Shown here piece after piece: positions 1 to 10,700 of a stretch of DNA of 64,000 nucleotides (its first letter is position 1; each line of letters starts with the position of its first letter). The DNA comes from Halicephalobus mephisto (lineage: Eukaryota; Nematoda; Chromadorea; Rhabditida; Panagrolaimidae): positions 124,001 through 188,000 of the forward strand of contig SWDT01000143.1 in assembly GCA_009193035.1 (NCBI GenBank). Direction: 5' to 3'. The position numbers were made by a program, and so were the translations under genes. Under the pieces are notes generated by a model. It did no database searches, was not told the DNA's origin, and saw nothing but the letters and a program-made list of their open reading frames with translations.

Positions 1-819
1 GGTCCGACTTCTCCTTGTTCTCCAGGAGGTCCTTGGGCTCCATCTTCTCCACGTTCTCCAGGCTGTCCTTCATCTCCTTGCTCACCTTGCATTCCAGGTT
101 CTCCTTTAGATCCAGGGGCTCCCTTAGCAAATCCAATTCCGTCTTCTCCGGGAACTCCAGGCTCTCCAGGGGCACCCAAGTCTCCTTGATATCCGACTTC
201 TCCTTCAGGTCCTTCCTCTCCGGGTTCTCCGTCACGGCCTGGGGCTCCAGCTTCTCCGGTAGCTCCTTTCTCTCCACGAGGTCCACGTTTACCCTTATAT
301 CCAGGAAGGCCAGGAGGACCGGCAGGGCAAGGAGCACAAGCTGGATTCAATTGTTCGTAAGGGTTATCTCCGACTGCAGCACCCATTCCAGGCTGACCAG
401 GCATACCATCCATTCCATCCATACCAGGTTCTCCATCAGGACCTTTAGGACCCTTAGGGCCAGTAGGACAGTTGTTATTAACTCCAACATCAGAAGCACC
501 GCTGGTTTCAGAGCTTCCAGCATCATCTGAAGGGATGATGTTCATAATACTCCACTTTTACAAGTAATTCCAAATACTTACACTGACGACGATTACGGGT
601 GACAGAACGAGAAACTCTGATTTCGTCTCCTTGCTGCATGAGCTCCTTCCACATAGCGTTACTCATTTCGAGATATTCTTGTCTTTCAAGAGCAAGTTCG
701 GCTTCCATATTAGCCACATCCTGAAGCATTGTAGGCACTCCAACGATCAGAGCGATAAAGGCAATGCCAGACAAAGTGGCAGCTACCGTAAGGGAGCTTT
801 TCATGGACCAATCTAGCAT
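1..819 (-). CDS. cuticle collagen (3' end beyond window)
   Basis: Secreted structural protein of the cuticle, expected to trimerise through Gly-X-Y repeats. Exon 1 (about 581-819) encodes a hydrophobic segment (SGIAFIALIVGVPTM) typical of the nematode collagen N-terminal domain, a charged helix, and a basic stretch RVSRSVTRNRRQ resembling the subtilisin-type processing site (homology box A). A 47-nt intron ending TTCAG (about 534-580) joins codon-split to exon 2. Exon 2 carries a Ser/Asp-rich spacer, a short triple-helix block (PTGPKGPKGPDGEPGMDG), a Cys-containing interruption (NPACAPCPAG), then uninterrupted Gly-X-Y to the window edge. I start at ATG 819, three bases inside an acceptor-like TTCTTTCAG that could be a spliced-leader site; a second in-frame ATG lies at 804. 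The C-terminus is missing. The subfamily cannot be fixed without the full Cys pattern. Confidence 0.93.
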
Positions 820-846
820 TATCTGAAAGAATCCTATTACAACCAA

Positions 847-2064
847 TCAATCCCAACGAAACAACAGACAAGAAATACTCGAATCCAGCTTTTATATATC
901 CGTTTTTTGCTCATATCTCAAATGAAATCTTAAAAAATGAATCTCCGCCAAAGCTCATTCCATCGCGCAAATCTTTCTAATCAGATTCAAAAAGAAAGAA
1001 ACTGCAAAAATGAAATAGAGATGAATAGGAAGAACAAGTGATTTTTGAGTCAGAAATGAGTGACCAGTCCTAGATCCGGAATTCCTTGCGCAAATTAAGA
1101 AAAATGCGACCAATTATGAAGACAGCAAATAGAAGAAAACTGCAATCGTTTGAGGGCAGTCAAATTTGGAACAAATTCCATTGTAATGAAAATGTCATTA
1201 GTATACTTTTATAAAAACCAAAAATTGATATTGTTGTGGAATTATCTTTACAAGGATTTCTGGAATATTTTGAAAACATCCAAAGCTTTAAATTAGGTTT
1301 CTGCTTCAAAATCTTATTCATGCAAAGGTTATAAATGGATGTTGTTACGAAATGTTCACGAAACGAGTTTTTAGAACTTAGAAAATACTGAAAATTGGTT
1401 TTGGACGCTAGATTTGTAAGTTTCGCCATATTCTGGGATGTATTGAGAAATATCCACGACATTTTGAAAAATTCAAAAAGTTATCATGAGATTTTAATTG
1501 ATTTCAGAACTTTATATTGAATTCTAGAAATTGTTACAAAATTACAATGTCTTGAAATGTTGTATTTTTTATGTGTAACTTTCTTCACAATAGTCATATC
1601 AGAATTATATTTTATGGATAGGTGTGGTTTTTTGAGACCTATCATTTGAGTCTTTATTCATTTCTTCAAGTCTTCTCCTTCAGAAGTTACTTGGATAACT
1701 TCTTCTAGCATCCCTAGAAAGAGCATACTAAGCGGTACATATAGTTTTAATGACATCACTTCAAATACACTTTCTAATGTTCTACAAATGTTCAAAGTTA
1801 ACATAAAAAATCTTCATCTTTCCAACTTCGTGCCATCAGAATAAGTTTCTGAAACAAGATGAGTCTTGAAGTTGTCTCAGAAACTAATTATAATGGGTCT
1901 CTAGATCTATCGTAGAAAATTACTTTGAAGATTATGCTTTTTTCCTATATTGGAATATAGGGGATTCTTGAAGAATTGTAAAATTGCCAATACTTCACGA
2001 ATACATGCACAAAGAGCGTCGAACATTTACTAATTGAACAAATCTTCATTCATAGGTTCGTTAT
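847..2064. other. intergenic, no gene seen
   Basis: AT-rich. The collagen promoter occupies the first 60 bases. Around 1195-1270 there is a plus-strand fragment of the dispersed R1 family (AAATTGATATTGTTGTGGAA followed by an AATTATC block). No coding sequence is supported; the longest open frames lack codon bias and recognisable content. Confidence 0.6.
889..898 (-). promoter_or_regulatory. TATA box of the collagen gene
   Basis: On the minus strand the sequence reads TATATAAAAG, about 70 bases upstream of the collagen ATG. With an acceptor-like TTCTTTCAG at 823-831, a transcript starting near 860 would give a short outron suitable for trans-splicing. Stage-regulated collagen genes commonly have such compact promoters. 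The assignment rests on position and consensus only. Confidence 0.55.
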
Positions 2065-3266
2065 TTAACCCTTAGACGACAATGCCATTTTTGCTATTCG
2101 GCGCACGTGGGACAATCGCCGTTTTGGCGGTTTGTACCGTACGACCCACGGGTGGGTCGTATTGTCCTACGGGCACGTTTTTTTTCTCTCGAAAAATATT
2201 TTTTAAAATTGCATTGTTATTTGTTGTAAATTTAGTATATTTTTGTATAACAATTAACTTTTTTACTCTTTGTAAATGTAGTTTTTGCTGTTTTGCGCGT
2301 TTCTGAATATAATTATTATATGAAATGTTTAGTTCAGATGTCGATCGAGGAGGAAGAGTTAAACAATCAGTTTGAGCGTTTTTTGGTTGAGAGCGACGAT
2401 GAATATGAAGATTCCGATACTTCAGATGATCCAGACTTCAATATTGAAGATGAGCACGAGTCAGAAGATGAGGATTACAGTGACGAAGAAGTAGAGTCGA
2501 GAAAAGAATGTGGCTGGCATTCTTCAATTATGCAGAAGAATAATTTTGACTTTATTGATGATAATTGTGGTCATCTCCAGAACTTAGTAACTGTGTTCAA
2601 CCGTTCGATTTCTACAATCTTTTCATCGGAGATATCATGAAGCATACTGTGATAGAAATCAACAGATACGGGAAACAAAATAACAATAATTAGATTGAAA
2701 CAAATGTAGAAGAGATGAATAGATTTTTGGGACTCTGCTTGAAAATGACTATTGTTCGTCTAACTCAATTACGTCATTATTGGAGTACAAGTCAAGTACT
2801 CCGCACGCAAACTGCGAGGAAGACTAGGAAACGTTGTAAAGGATGTTATAAAAATATTGCAAATGAAAAGAGCTCAAGAATAGCAGGTGCTAAGACTAGA
2901 AAGGTGAATACTAGATGCAGTAATTGTCACGAACATTTTTGTTACGATTGTTTTTATAAAGTTCACGCACAGTGTTGTTAATAATAAAGAGATAATTGTT
3001 ATCTAATTTCCTAGATTAGAATCACATAAATACTTGAGAAAAACAAGGAAAAACTAGAGAAAACAGCGTTATTACTGGCTACTTACATACTTTTGATTTC
3101 CATATAAAAACTTCTTATTTTCTTTGCTCACTGATATCAGAGCTTTGATAGGATTAGATCTGCTGAATTAAATAAAAAAGTTGCAAAAAAATCGTCATAT
3201 TTATAAAAATAATATTAAAAAACACTTACGACCCACCGGTGGGTCGTATTGTCGTCTAAAGGTTAA
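2065..3266. mobile_element. piggyBac-type DNA transposon, non-autonomous relic
   Basis: Flanked on both sides by TTAA (2065-2068 and 3263-3266), the obligatory piggyBac target site. Terminal inverted repeats read CCCTTAGACGACAAT at the left and CCTTTAGACGACAAT (reverse complement) at the right. Both ends also carry a palindrome, ACGACCCACSGGTGGGTCGT: internal at the left (about 2140-2160), and directly next to the terminal repeat at the right (about 3230-3248). The element is about 1.2 kb, half the length needed for a full transposase. It contains the N- and C-terminal parts of a piggyBac transposase but lacks the catalytic core, so it is a deletion derivative that could only have moved with help in trans. 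Confidence 0.85.
2338..2981 (+). pseudogene. truncated piggyBac transposase (acidic N-terminus plus C-terminal Cys-rich domain)
   Basis: The first part (ATG at 2338) is very acidic (VESDDEYEDSDTSDDPDF and onward), as in piggyBac N-termini. Near 2600-2690 the reading frame shifts: another frame carries the family-like stretch FIGDIMKHTVIEINRYG and then stops. A third segment (about 2700-2981) has EEMNRFLGLCLKMTIVRL followed by RHYWS, matching the start of the piggyBac core. It then jumps to the C-terminal zinc-ribbon-like domain with paired cysteines (CKGCYKN, CSNCHEHFCYDCF, QCC). The region with the catalytic aspartates is absent, so the product is inactive. The identity rests on the domain order and the TTAA-flanked ends; exact joints of the frameshifts are approximate. 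Confidence 0.75.
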
Positions 3267-3440
3267 GAAAATAATGGAAACCCAACATTGGAATTCGATT
3301 TTGAGTTCCAATAAAACTAGAATCATGAAATTGAAACGACAAGTAATCAAGCTGTTATAAAATATATTTGGTAATACAAAATATTCTTATATGGCTTGTG
3401 AAGTCAATTATGCGTAACACAAATTCCTATTCTTTTATAA

Positions 3441-4616
3441 AAAAGTTTGGTACTTGTCGGTTACACGGACGGCGCGAAAAAAAATTTTCGTGTCGGGTTC
3501 ATTTTTCTCGATTTCAATCACAAAATCAATAATAACAACTCTATTGAAACAATAACTAATCACATTATTTGTTTCAAAGGTTCAAATTGCTTGGCGATTT
3601 CTTCCAAGATTTCAGAAAACAGATTTTTCTTGTCAAATTGTTGACGCCAGATAAATTCTGCTAAATAAGAATCAAGTTGATGGCGCGCGGTGCCACGATG
3701 GCGCTTATTGCGCCACTTTAGTGAACCCCACAGCCGCTCTATTATTTGAGTGTTAACCTCTGGATTATCTGGGTTCAAGAAATTATAACAGTGATTAACT
3801 TTAAAGTGTTGGAAGCCGGCAGCTTCCAATTCTTCAGTTCTGTATCCTTTCCAGGAATCTGAGAAGATAGTTGATCCCTCCGATATATGATTTTGTATTT
3901 CCTTCATCAGTGTTACAGCATTGCGATTTGGGACTCTTACAAAAAACCCTTTCTTCGTTTCACGACAGACTCCACCAAAGACCCATTGGGGAGACAGCAT
4001 TCTTCCGGCGTGGTTTTTCCTTCTAGTAAACAAAGACTCGTCAATTTCCACGATTTTTCCTTCGCCTCCGATTTTTCTATTCCTGTTTTCTAAGCTGTTA
4101 ATACTGACCTCTCTTATCGACGAGTTCCACCCAATAACAGTGTCCTTGGAGATCTTGAGTTGCTCTTCACAGAACTCCACCTCATTCCTTTCTATTGACC
4201 ACAGGTAGATGAATCTAACTATGGTCACCAACTCCTTCCGGGCACCATCCAGCCACGTTCCGTTCCTCAAACTGCTCTTGAGATTACATGACTGCTTAGT
4301 ACATCTAAAGTATCCGGCTTCAACGCTTAACTTAATCTGATGTCCGTTACGACAAAGCCGCTCATTGGAAAGGATTCCCCTTCTAACCAAGAAATCGAAA
4401 TCTGATTCTTCTGTGGTTGGCAATTCCCAGAGTGTAAGCATAGCTAAAAGAAGTAAACAAAGTATACAATAATTTCCGCGAAATTGTTCATTTTTTACGA
4501 AAAAAAACAAAAAAGGAAAACCAATATATATGGAAAAATACTGAAACCGAGAAAAATGAACCCGACACGAAAGTTTTTTTCGTCCCGTCCGTGTAACCTA
4601 CAAGTACCAAAAGTTT
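3441..4616. mobile_element. Merlin (IS1016-like) DNA transposon, apparently full length
   Basis: The element spans 3449-4608 (1160 bp) and is bounded by a perfect 8-bp direct repeat AAAAGTTT (3441-3448 and 4609-4616). This fits the 8-9 bp duplications of the Merlin superfamily. Terminal inverted repeats are long: the left end begins GGTACTTGTCGGTTACACGG and the right end, read inward, GGTACTTGTAGGTTACACGG. The similarity continues into a CGTGTCGGGTTCATTTTTCTCG-like block about 50-70 bases in. A single transposase gene fills the interior on the minus strand. The near-identical ends and identical duplication suggest a recent insertion. Confidence 0.9.
3560..4441 (-). CDS. Merlin/ISXO2-like DDE transposase
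   Basis: Cut-and-paste transposase of 293 aa, intronless, starting at ATG 4441 inside the element; upstream in-frame codons to 4510 have no ATG. An N-terminal zinc ribbon has CRNGH then, 17 residues on, CTKQSC. The ISXO2-type DDE core shows VEIDES (first Asp), STIFSDSWKGY (second Asp) and NTQIIERLWGSLKWR (Glu), with the family's NHCYNFLNPD stretch between the last two. No stop or frameshift was found, so it may be functional or recently so. Length matches eukaryotic Merlin transposases. Its only neighbours are the inverted repeats, 111 and 167 bases from the ends. Family assignment is firm; activity is inference. Confidence 0.92.
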   Translation of the reverse strand: MLTLWELPTTEESDFDFLVRRGILSNERLCRNGHQIKLSVEAGYFRCTKQSCNLKSSLRNGTWLDGARKELVTIVRFIYLWSIERNEVEFCEEQLKISKDTVIGWNSSIREVSINSLENRNRKIGGEGKIVEIDESLFTRRKNHAGRMLSPQWVFGGVCRETKKGFFVRVPNRNAVTLMKEIQNHISEGSTIFSDSWKGYRTEELEAAGFQHFKVNHCYNFLNPDNPEVNTQIIERLWGSLKWRNKRHRGTARHQLDSYLAEFIWRQQFDKKNLFSEILEEIAKQFEPLKQIM

Positions 4617-4780
4617 ATATTTGGTGCCATAACTTCCAGAAAAATTTGAACAAGTAGATGAGAACTCAAATGATAGATTTCAAAACCTGCAACTTTCCAT
4701 AAAATATAATTCTGATGACTATTTTGAAGAAAGTTATAAACGAAAAATACATTTTCAGACATTATATAACGAATGAGTAT

Positions 4781-5133
4781 TTAACACGCGGAGGCTCGCC
4801 TGTAATAATTCCAGTGATTTGTAGATTTTGGAATGACAAATCAAACAGTATATAATATTTCAAAGTTCAATTGAGTTTTATGAATAAAAAATTATTTTAA
4901 AAACTTTTTGTATTGGGTTCGAAAAAAACCATAATTTAAGTATATTAATATCTTCTTAAGTCTCTTATTAACTGAGTTATAACTTTCTTTCGAGGTAGAT
5001 TATAAGAGAGTTTTAAAAGTAATTTTTCATCAAGAAAACTCAATTGAATCCTGAAATGTTATATACTGTTCGATTTATCACTCTAAAATCTACAAATCGC
5101 TGGAATTGTTACAGATGAGTCTCCGCGTATTAA
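4781..5133. mobile_element. fold-back MITE flanked by TTAA
   Basis: Almost the whole 345-bp element is one imperfect inverted repeat. The left arm (4785 to about 4920) begins CACGCGGAGGCTCG and the right arm (about 4993-5129), read inward, TACGCGGAGACTCA. Matching blocks continue inward (CAGTATATAAYATTTCA, TTCAATTGAGTTTT). TTAA stands on each side (4781-4784, 5130-5133), compatible with a TTAA-targeting transposase such as piggyBac, but the ends do not resemble the piggyBac relic at 2065. No coding sequence. Confidence 0.72.
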
Positions 5134-5251
5134 AAATTACTAAATTATTCAAAACGAATGTAAGTTGTTTAGATTTATTATGATTATCTTACAAAATTCA
5201 TCGAATGCAATACCATATTGTACAAATCATGTCTCCAAGTATTCATTTTCT

Positions 5252-5723
5252 TTAATAGTCGGAAGCACGCCTCCCCCGCGACTCCCAATTCCGATGAGAG
5301 CGGGAACCGGCAGTGTGGCATCGTAGATATTGACCGATCATGAATCCAAGGAGGAGAGCGGCCCAGAGGACAGAAACCCACAAAGCAGAACTGAAAGGTG
5401 AATAATCCTGTTCAGTACAGTAAATATTCTTGGGAGAAACTGCGAAAGACCCCATTCTATATTCATTGTTGAGGCAAAAGTGAGGTTCATGGAATCTACA
5501 AAATAGTAATCAATCAAAGATTCTGAATGCTTCATCATACAGGCCTGGACGAACACAACTGCTTCCGACGGGACAAGCACCTTCATGGCCACAGCGAGAG
5601 TTGTTTCCAGAATACACAACAGAGAAAGTCATCATTGGAAGTGATTTAGTAGAGTCGCGATGAGATAACAAGTGATCCGCCAAAGCAGCAACGCTATATT
5701 TTAGTTCATGTGTTTGTGAAACT
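5252..5723 (-). CDS. small Cys-rich membrane protein (orphan, 5' exons not found)
   Basis: Two exons join in phase: 5541-5723 and 5252-5495, with a 45-nt intron (donor GTATGA, acceptor TTTTGTAG). The predicted part is about 141 aa. It has a Cys-rich likely extracellular region (CGHEGACPVGSSC, then HFCLNNEYR and NIYCTEQD), one transmembrane helix (ALWVSVLWAALLLGFMIG), and a short basic tail ending RRASDY. The upstream exon boundary is an acceptor-like TTGATTAG at 5724; the first exon(s), with the start and any signal peptide, were not identified and may lie in 5730-7700. The five-cysteine pattern matches no family I know. In-phase splicing and the hydrophobic helix argue it is real. Confidence 0.55.
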
Positions 5724-7736
5724 CTAATCAATAAAAGCAGATGAGATCAATCAAGCAATAGCTGTCAACCAGCTGTTCGACAGCAGCTCATTAATCCACG
5801 GCTTTGTTTTTTAGTCAATGTTTCAAGAAATTTTATTCCTTCAACTCTCAAAGTAAAATTTCAAGATCAGTTCCCGATAATCTCAATTAGGAATAACTAA
5901 CAATCAAAATATCAATGCTGGAATGCATTAAAGGAACCGTCATATGTTGGATTTCTGAGTGTTTCCCTTAACAGTAAATGTTTTCATAAGCGAAAGAGAC
6001 TACCTAAAAACCATTCTTCATAACTTTGCATATCTTGGAGAAGAAAATTATGATTACTTTCCAGCTTAAAAATGCATGTAGAATTGAGTTATCAGACCCG
6101 TAAATTCCAAATTTGAAATTAAATTTGAAAGTTCATTTATAAAATCTGAATATATATTGAGTTTTAGTTGTTGAGGTTTTAAAAATGCATTAGATGACGT
6201 TCACTCGATATAATCCTCTTTTTAAATGACACCTAATCTTTGAAAGCTGTGATTTATTTTGAGCACGAACTTCGAGATTTGTTAATTTTTACCATTAATA
6301 ATCATTATTATTAACTATAAAACCTGTGAGAAGGTCAGATTTCGCATGCTTTGATAAACCTTAAAGTTTTCTATGATTTACAATAGAACAAGATATCAGA
6401 TTCGTATCCCATTAGAAAAAATCAAAGAACTGATAATCCTTTAAGAAGGTAATTAAAAACCCCACATCCGTTGGTAAATAATCTCAGAAAAATATAAAGT
6501 ATAAGATATGAGGTTTTAGAATACTTTGTTCATTATAAAGTTCTTCGGCTAAGGGTCTAAAGTAGAAGGACGAAAAGTTAGAAATAAAAGCTCAAATATA
6601 TTTTGGGTATATAAAATTTGAAAATGATGATATTTTCATCATGGAACCACTTGTTAATTGTACAAAAGTAATTTTGATTCCATTAAAACAATCCAATAAC
6701 AAAATTCGCAATGAGATCACAGAAAAATGCTTACGTGATTTCACAATCGAAATAATAATTTTTTGATTTTCTCACTCAAGGATTTTATATTTGAGCCTTC
6801 ATTCATGATTTATTCTCAGTTCTTATAAACATAGTATTTGATTTTCGTACCCTCTACCATGAAATCCTAGTTTGAAAACTTTATGATTATTGAATTTAAT
6901 ATTCTTAAAAACTCACTACCCTATATTTAATTTTTTCAGATAATTCACTAGTCCATAAAATTTTCGATTACTTTCTAAAACAAACATAAGAATTACTTTT
7001 CTGACTTTGTCTGATGGGATAGATTTTGATATTTTGCTGTATTGTACCTTATAAAGAACCCGAAAGATTATCTAATAATTGATGGTGAAAATTAGTGGAT
7101 TTAAAAACTTGAGGGTTACATAAATGTTGAAGGTTTCCAAGAATGGATGTGATTTAAAAAATAATTAAGTAAAATGGATGTTATTGAATGGGTTTACGAA
7201 ATCTCAATTATCAGCATTTGGGTTTTGCAAATTAACCTCCAATTGTAATTTTAGATTTGGAATTTGTGTTTGATAACTCTATTCTGAGCATTTTTAAAAT
7301 CTGAAGATAGTTATAATTTTCTATACTCAAAAGTACAAAGTTATGTAGAATAGCTCTCAAGTAAAATTCCTTCTCTTATAAAAACATGTTTTGCGCCCTT
7401 CGATGAATTCCTGTGGCCAAACCAATATTCTAGAGAATGGCAGAGCTTGGACACTGGCCCGCAAACAATAAAAAGTACTTAAATAGTGATAGAAAATAAA
7501 ATGCACATATTTCTAGATAAACCGAAGACACACGCACTGGGAAAACTGAATTGCGAAATATATGACAACTATATACTACGCGTCTTCTATAGAAACCAGA
7601 TAAGATAAAATACACCTGCATCGAGGAATAACATTACCCTCAAGGAATTATTGAGATGATTAGAGTCCAAGCCGCATTTAGAGTTCAAAAGAGAGGTAAC
7701 ACGTAATGTTGAAAAAGAAGGAATAAATTAAGGCTG
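5724..7736. other. non-coding, AT-rich
   Basis: I see no convincing exon here. It may contain the missing 5' exon of the 5252-5723 gene and must contain the 3' UTR of the PTEN gene. A short inverted repeat (AGCTGTC ... GACAGCAG) lies at about 5760-5786. Confidence 0.5.
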
Positions 7737-10700
7737 TTAGATTCCGCTGAAACTGTCAGCTGGCCGTCTGATCGTTCCATTGTCGGATTCAGAATTTGAG
7801 CTTTGTGAACTTTGACCAAGACTCTGGAAATACATGATCAACAATATCATTACTATCTCAAAACTCACTCTGCACGAAGAACTAGTGGAAGAACTAATCC
7901 AGCTACAATCAGTTGGATGACTGTCTTCCAGGTTTTCACTTTGAGTAGAGTTATTACTCGCCATACTCTCCTTTTTATTCACCTTGTCAGATGTCCTTGC
8001 ACTTCGACTTCTTTGAGCTTGTTTTCCAATGACAACTTCCAACTCTTTCGCCATATCTGTTGTCGCTGCGGAGATAGTAGCGCATCTTCCATGAATAGCT
8101 GGGATTATTGACGTATCAGGATCTGTTGGAGAAGTCATTGTCATTGTTGGGACTTCACAAGAATCGTCGTCTTCATCGTGTTGACAGAGGAGAAAGGGAG
8201 AAGTTCTTGATATTTCAAATATTGGTCGATCTGTGGTTGAACTTATTTGCTGTTGTCGTTGAGCACATCCTTTTCGCTTACAGTTCCGAATATTCGATTC
8301 TCGTAAAGGACAACTGAAATAATACATCAATTATTGATTTCCTTCAGAAGAACTTACTGATGATGGTAGTTTGGATGTTTCGAGACCGAAGTTACTCTTT
8401 GGCGGAAGAAGTACCTCTTCAAATGTGGGTCACCAAATCGAGGATCATTTTTAAACAATTGTTCCGGATTCTCTGCTGGAGGAACATCATCAGCATTATC
8501 AGATTCTGCAGTACCACTATTTTGTTTCTCAATTTTGTGACGTCTAGCTTGTTCTGCATATTTCTTTCCTCGCATATTTTCTTGCTTTCTGACATCTTTT
8601 TCACCTTGTTTCTTTCTTGTGACTGAGATAAAGTTTTCGGCGAGTTGAACGTCTCCGGGACAGTTCTCATCCACGCATCTGGTTACAATGTGAATCTTGA
8701 AACCAGTATCGATTTCTTTGTTTTTGTAGGCTCTATCGATTTCCATAACTGGATAAGTTGTTACATGTTCATGAGGCTGTCTCATCAAGCAGAATGGACC
8801 TCCAAGTTCTGGTCGAACAGTAGGAATTTCTGCTTTTGGAACTACATTGCCTTCGCTTGGTTGAGATAATCTTCTTTCGTTATATTTATCACTTATTAAA
8901 TCCTTCTTAAAAGCGTTTCTGAGCATTTCTTCTATGTTATATCTTGGGGCGTTGCCATTTGGATATAAATCCTTTAGGGTTTCTTCCGGACAATGAGCAT
9001 CCAAGCCAGGAGGCTTACGGACAATAATCTCCTCAATTGCATTTGAATTTTCATGACAATCTATTACGTAATCCAGGCTCGCTCTAGCAGGCTTCATGGC
9101 ATCGACCAATTTACTTCTGTTAACGAACCCTCCATCTTGGCTGTTCCATCTCTCGCATTTGGCTTCTTGAGCAGCTGATGAACGATCACATTGTCTAATT
9201 GCTTTCTTGGATTCTAACGCTTCAGCTAGCTTCTTAGCGACTCCGTTAAGTTTCAAAGCATTCTTGGAAGATTTACGGTGTTCAATCGATGGAGTACGAG
9301 AGCTGTTTCTAGTTGGTGGAGGAGCCATAGTATAAGTAGGAACGCTTGAAGGCTGAATATCTTCTTTCTCTTGCTGATTTCCCAATTTAATTTGCATAGC
9401 ATTCGAGAGATTCAGTTTGTGACAAGGTGGGGAACTCGGAACAGAAACAGAAGAAGTCGAAACCCGTGGAGCTTTTTGTTTTTCCGAAACAGAGCTCGAT
9501 TTCGGCAGAGTTTCAGCAGCTATAGTATCCTCAATAAGTGGAGATCTTAATTTGGCAGTCTTAGTCACGATTGTCGTTCCATTATCTCGATACGGATATG
9601 CTTCGTCACCATGTATATAAGCGCCTCCGCAAAATCCCGGACACGTGAACATGGTGTTGAACCAAACGTGACCGAGCTTATCCGCTTTCCCTGACTGAAA
9701 CATGCACATAAAGTCAGAAATTCCTTTCATAAACCTTACAAAAAACGGAATCGGCTTAATATGAGAGGATTTCATTATATCTACGCGGATATCTCCTTCC
9801 AAGAAAACACGCTTATTGGCCGGAACAGTCCATCCATAGCATCGTCTAAAAATCATAAAAGTTAATTATTGATGAATGTATTCAAACCTCGAGACGCAAT
9901 TTTTGCCAGGTTGAGGATTACTGGGGTCATACATGTCATCGCCGTGGGGAACTGGATTCTTCTTCCAAATTTCCTCTTCTTCATCATATTGTTCACTCGA
10001 AAGTGATAAATCTAATCCATGGAACACATCAACGTCACCATTGGCAACTCTTAATGTCAAAGCTCCTTTTTTCAGTAAACCCCCAGTTCTTGGAGGTTTT
10101 TCAAGATAAACTCCAACTAATTCGACTTTGAGTGGAATATAATTGAGTTTCTTATCTCTAAGATGGGCGAAATAGTAGACATAGCGTCGTTGAGAAGGGA
10201 TCGTTACCCCCTTGTTGTTGTGTGTCCGAACAATGCTGTAGTAGTCCATGATCTGTCGTGGGTTCTCGAAGAATCCAATATAATAAAGATAAGCACAGAT
10301 CATGACTCCTGTTCTTCCCTTCCCAGCTTTACAATGAACAGCAACAACATTCGTTGGATCAGAAGATAAGTGATCATGGACTTCACGACAAAATGGTGCC
10401 ATGAGTTCTAATCTCGGAGGATGGTGGTCTTTCATTTCGTAAGAAACGACCCGATAATGGAAATTCTTCTCATCGTAGGCATACTGTCCACGAAGATTGA
10501 AAACTTTGTACTTGCCTGGATGAAACTTCTCCAGAAATTTCACTATGTGTTTCATATTATTTCTGTACAGGGATTCGGCAGTGTCTGCAGGATAACCCAT
10601 AGCGATTACACGGTCGGTTATATCTGCAGTTGCAGGATTAGATAAGATTTGGAAGAGGATTAACTTACAGGTAAGATCTAAATTAAAGCCGTCACTTTGA

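Noticed and set aside
15..530. 171-aa open frame on the plus strand opposite the collagen
   Set aside because: It is the complement of the Gly-X-Y exon; its Ser/Arg-rich composition is forced by the collagen codons.
7430..7621. 63-aa frame downstream of daf-18 with hydrophobic and Arg-rich segments
   Set aside because: Lies in the expected 3' flank, with no upstream acceptor or supporting feature.
8360..10645. Several plus-strand frames across the daf-18 exons
   Set aside because: Antisense shadows of the conserved PTEN coding sequence.
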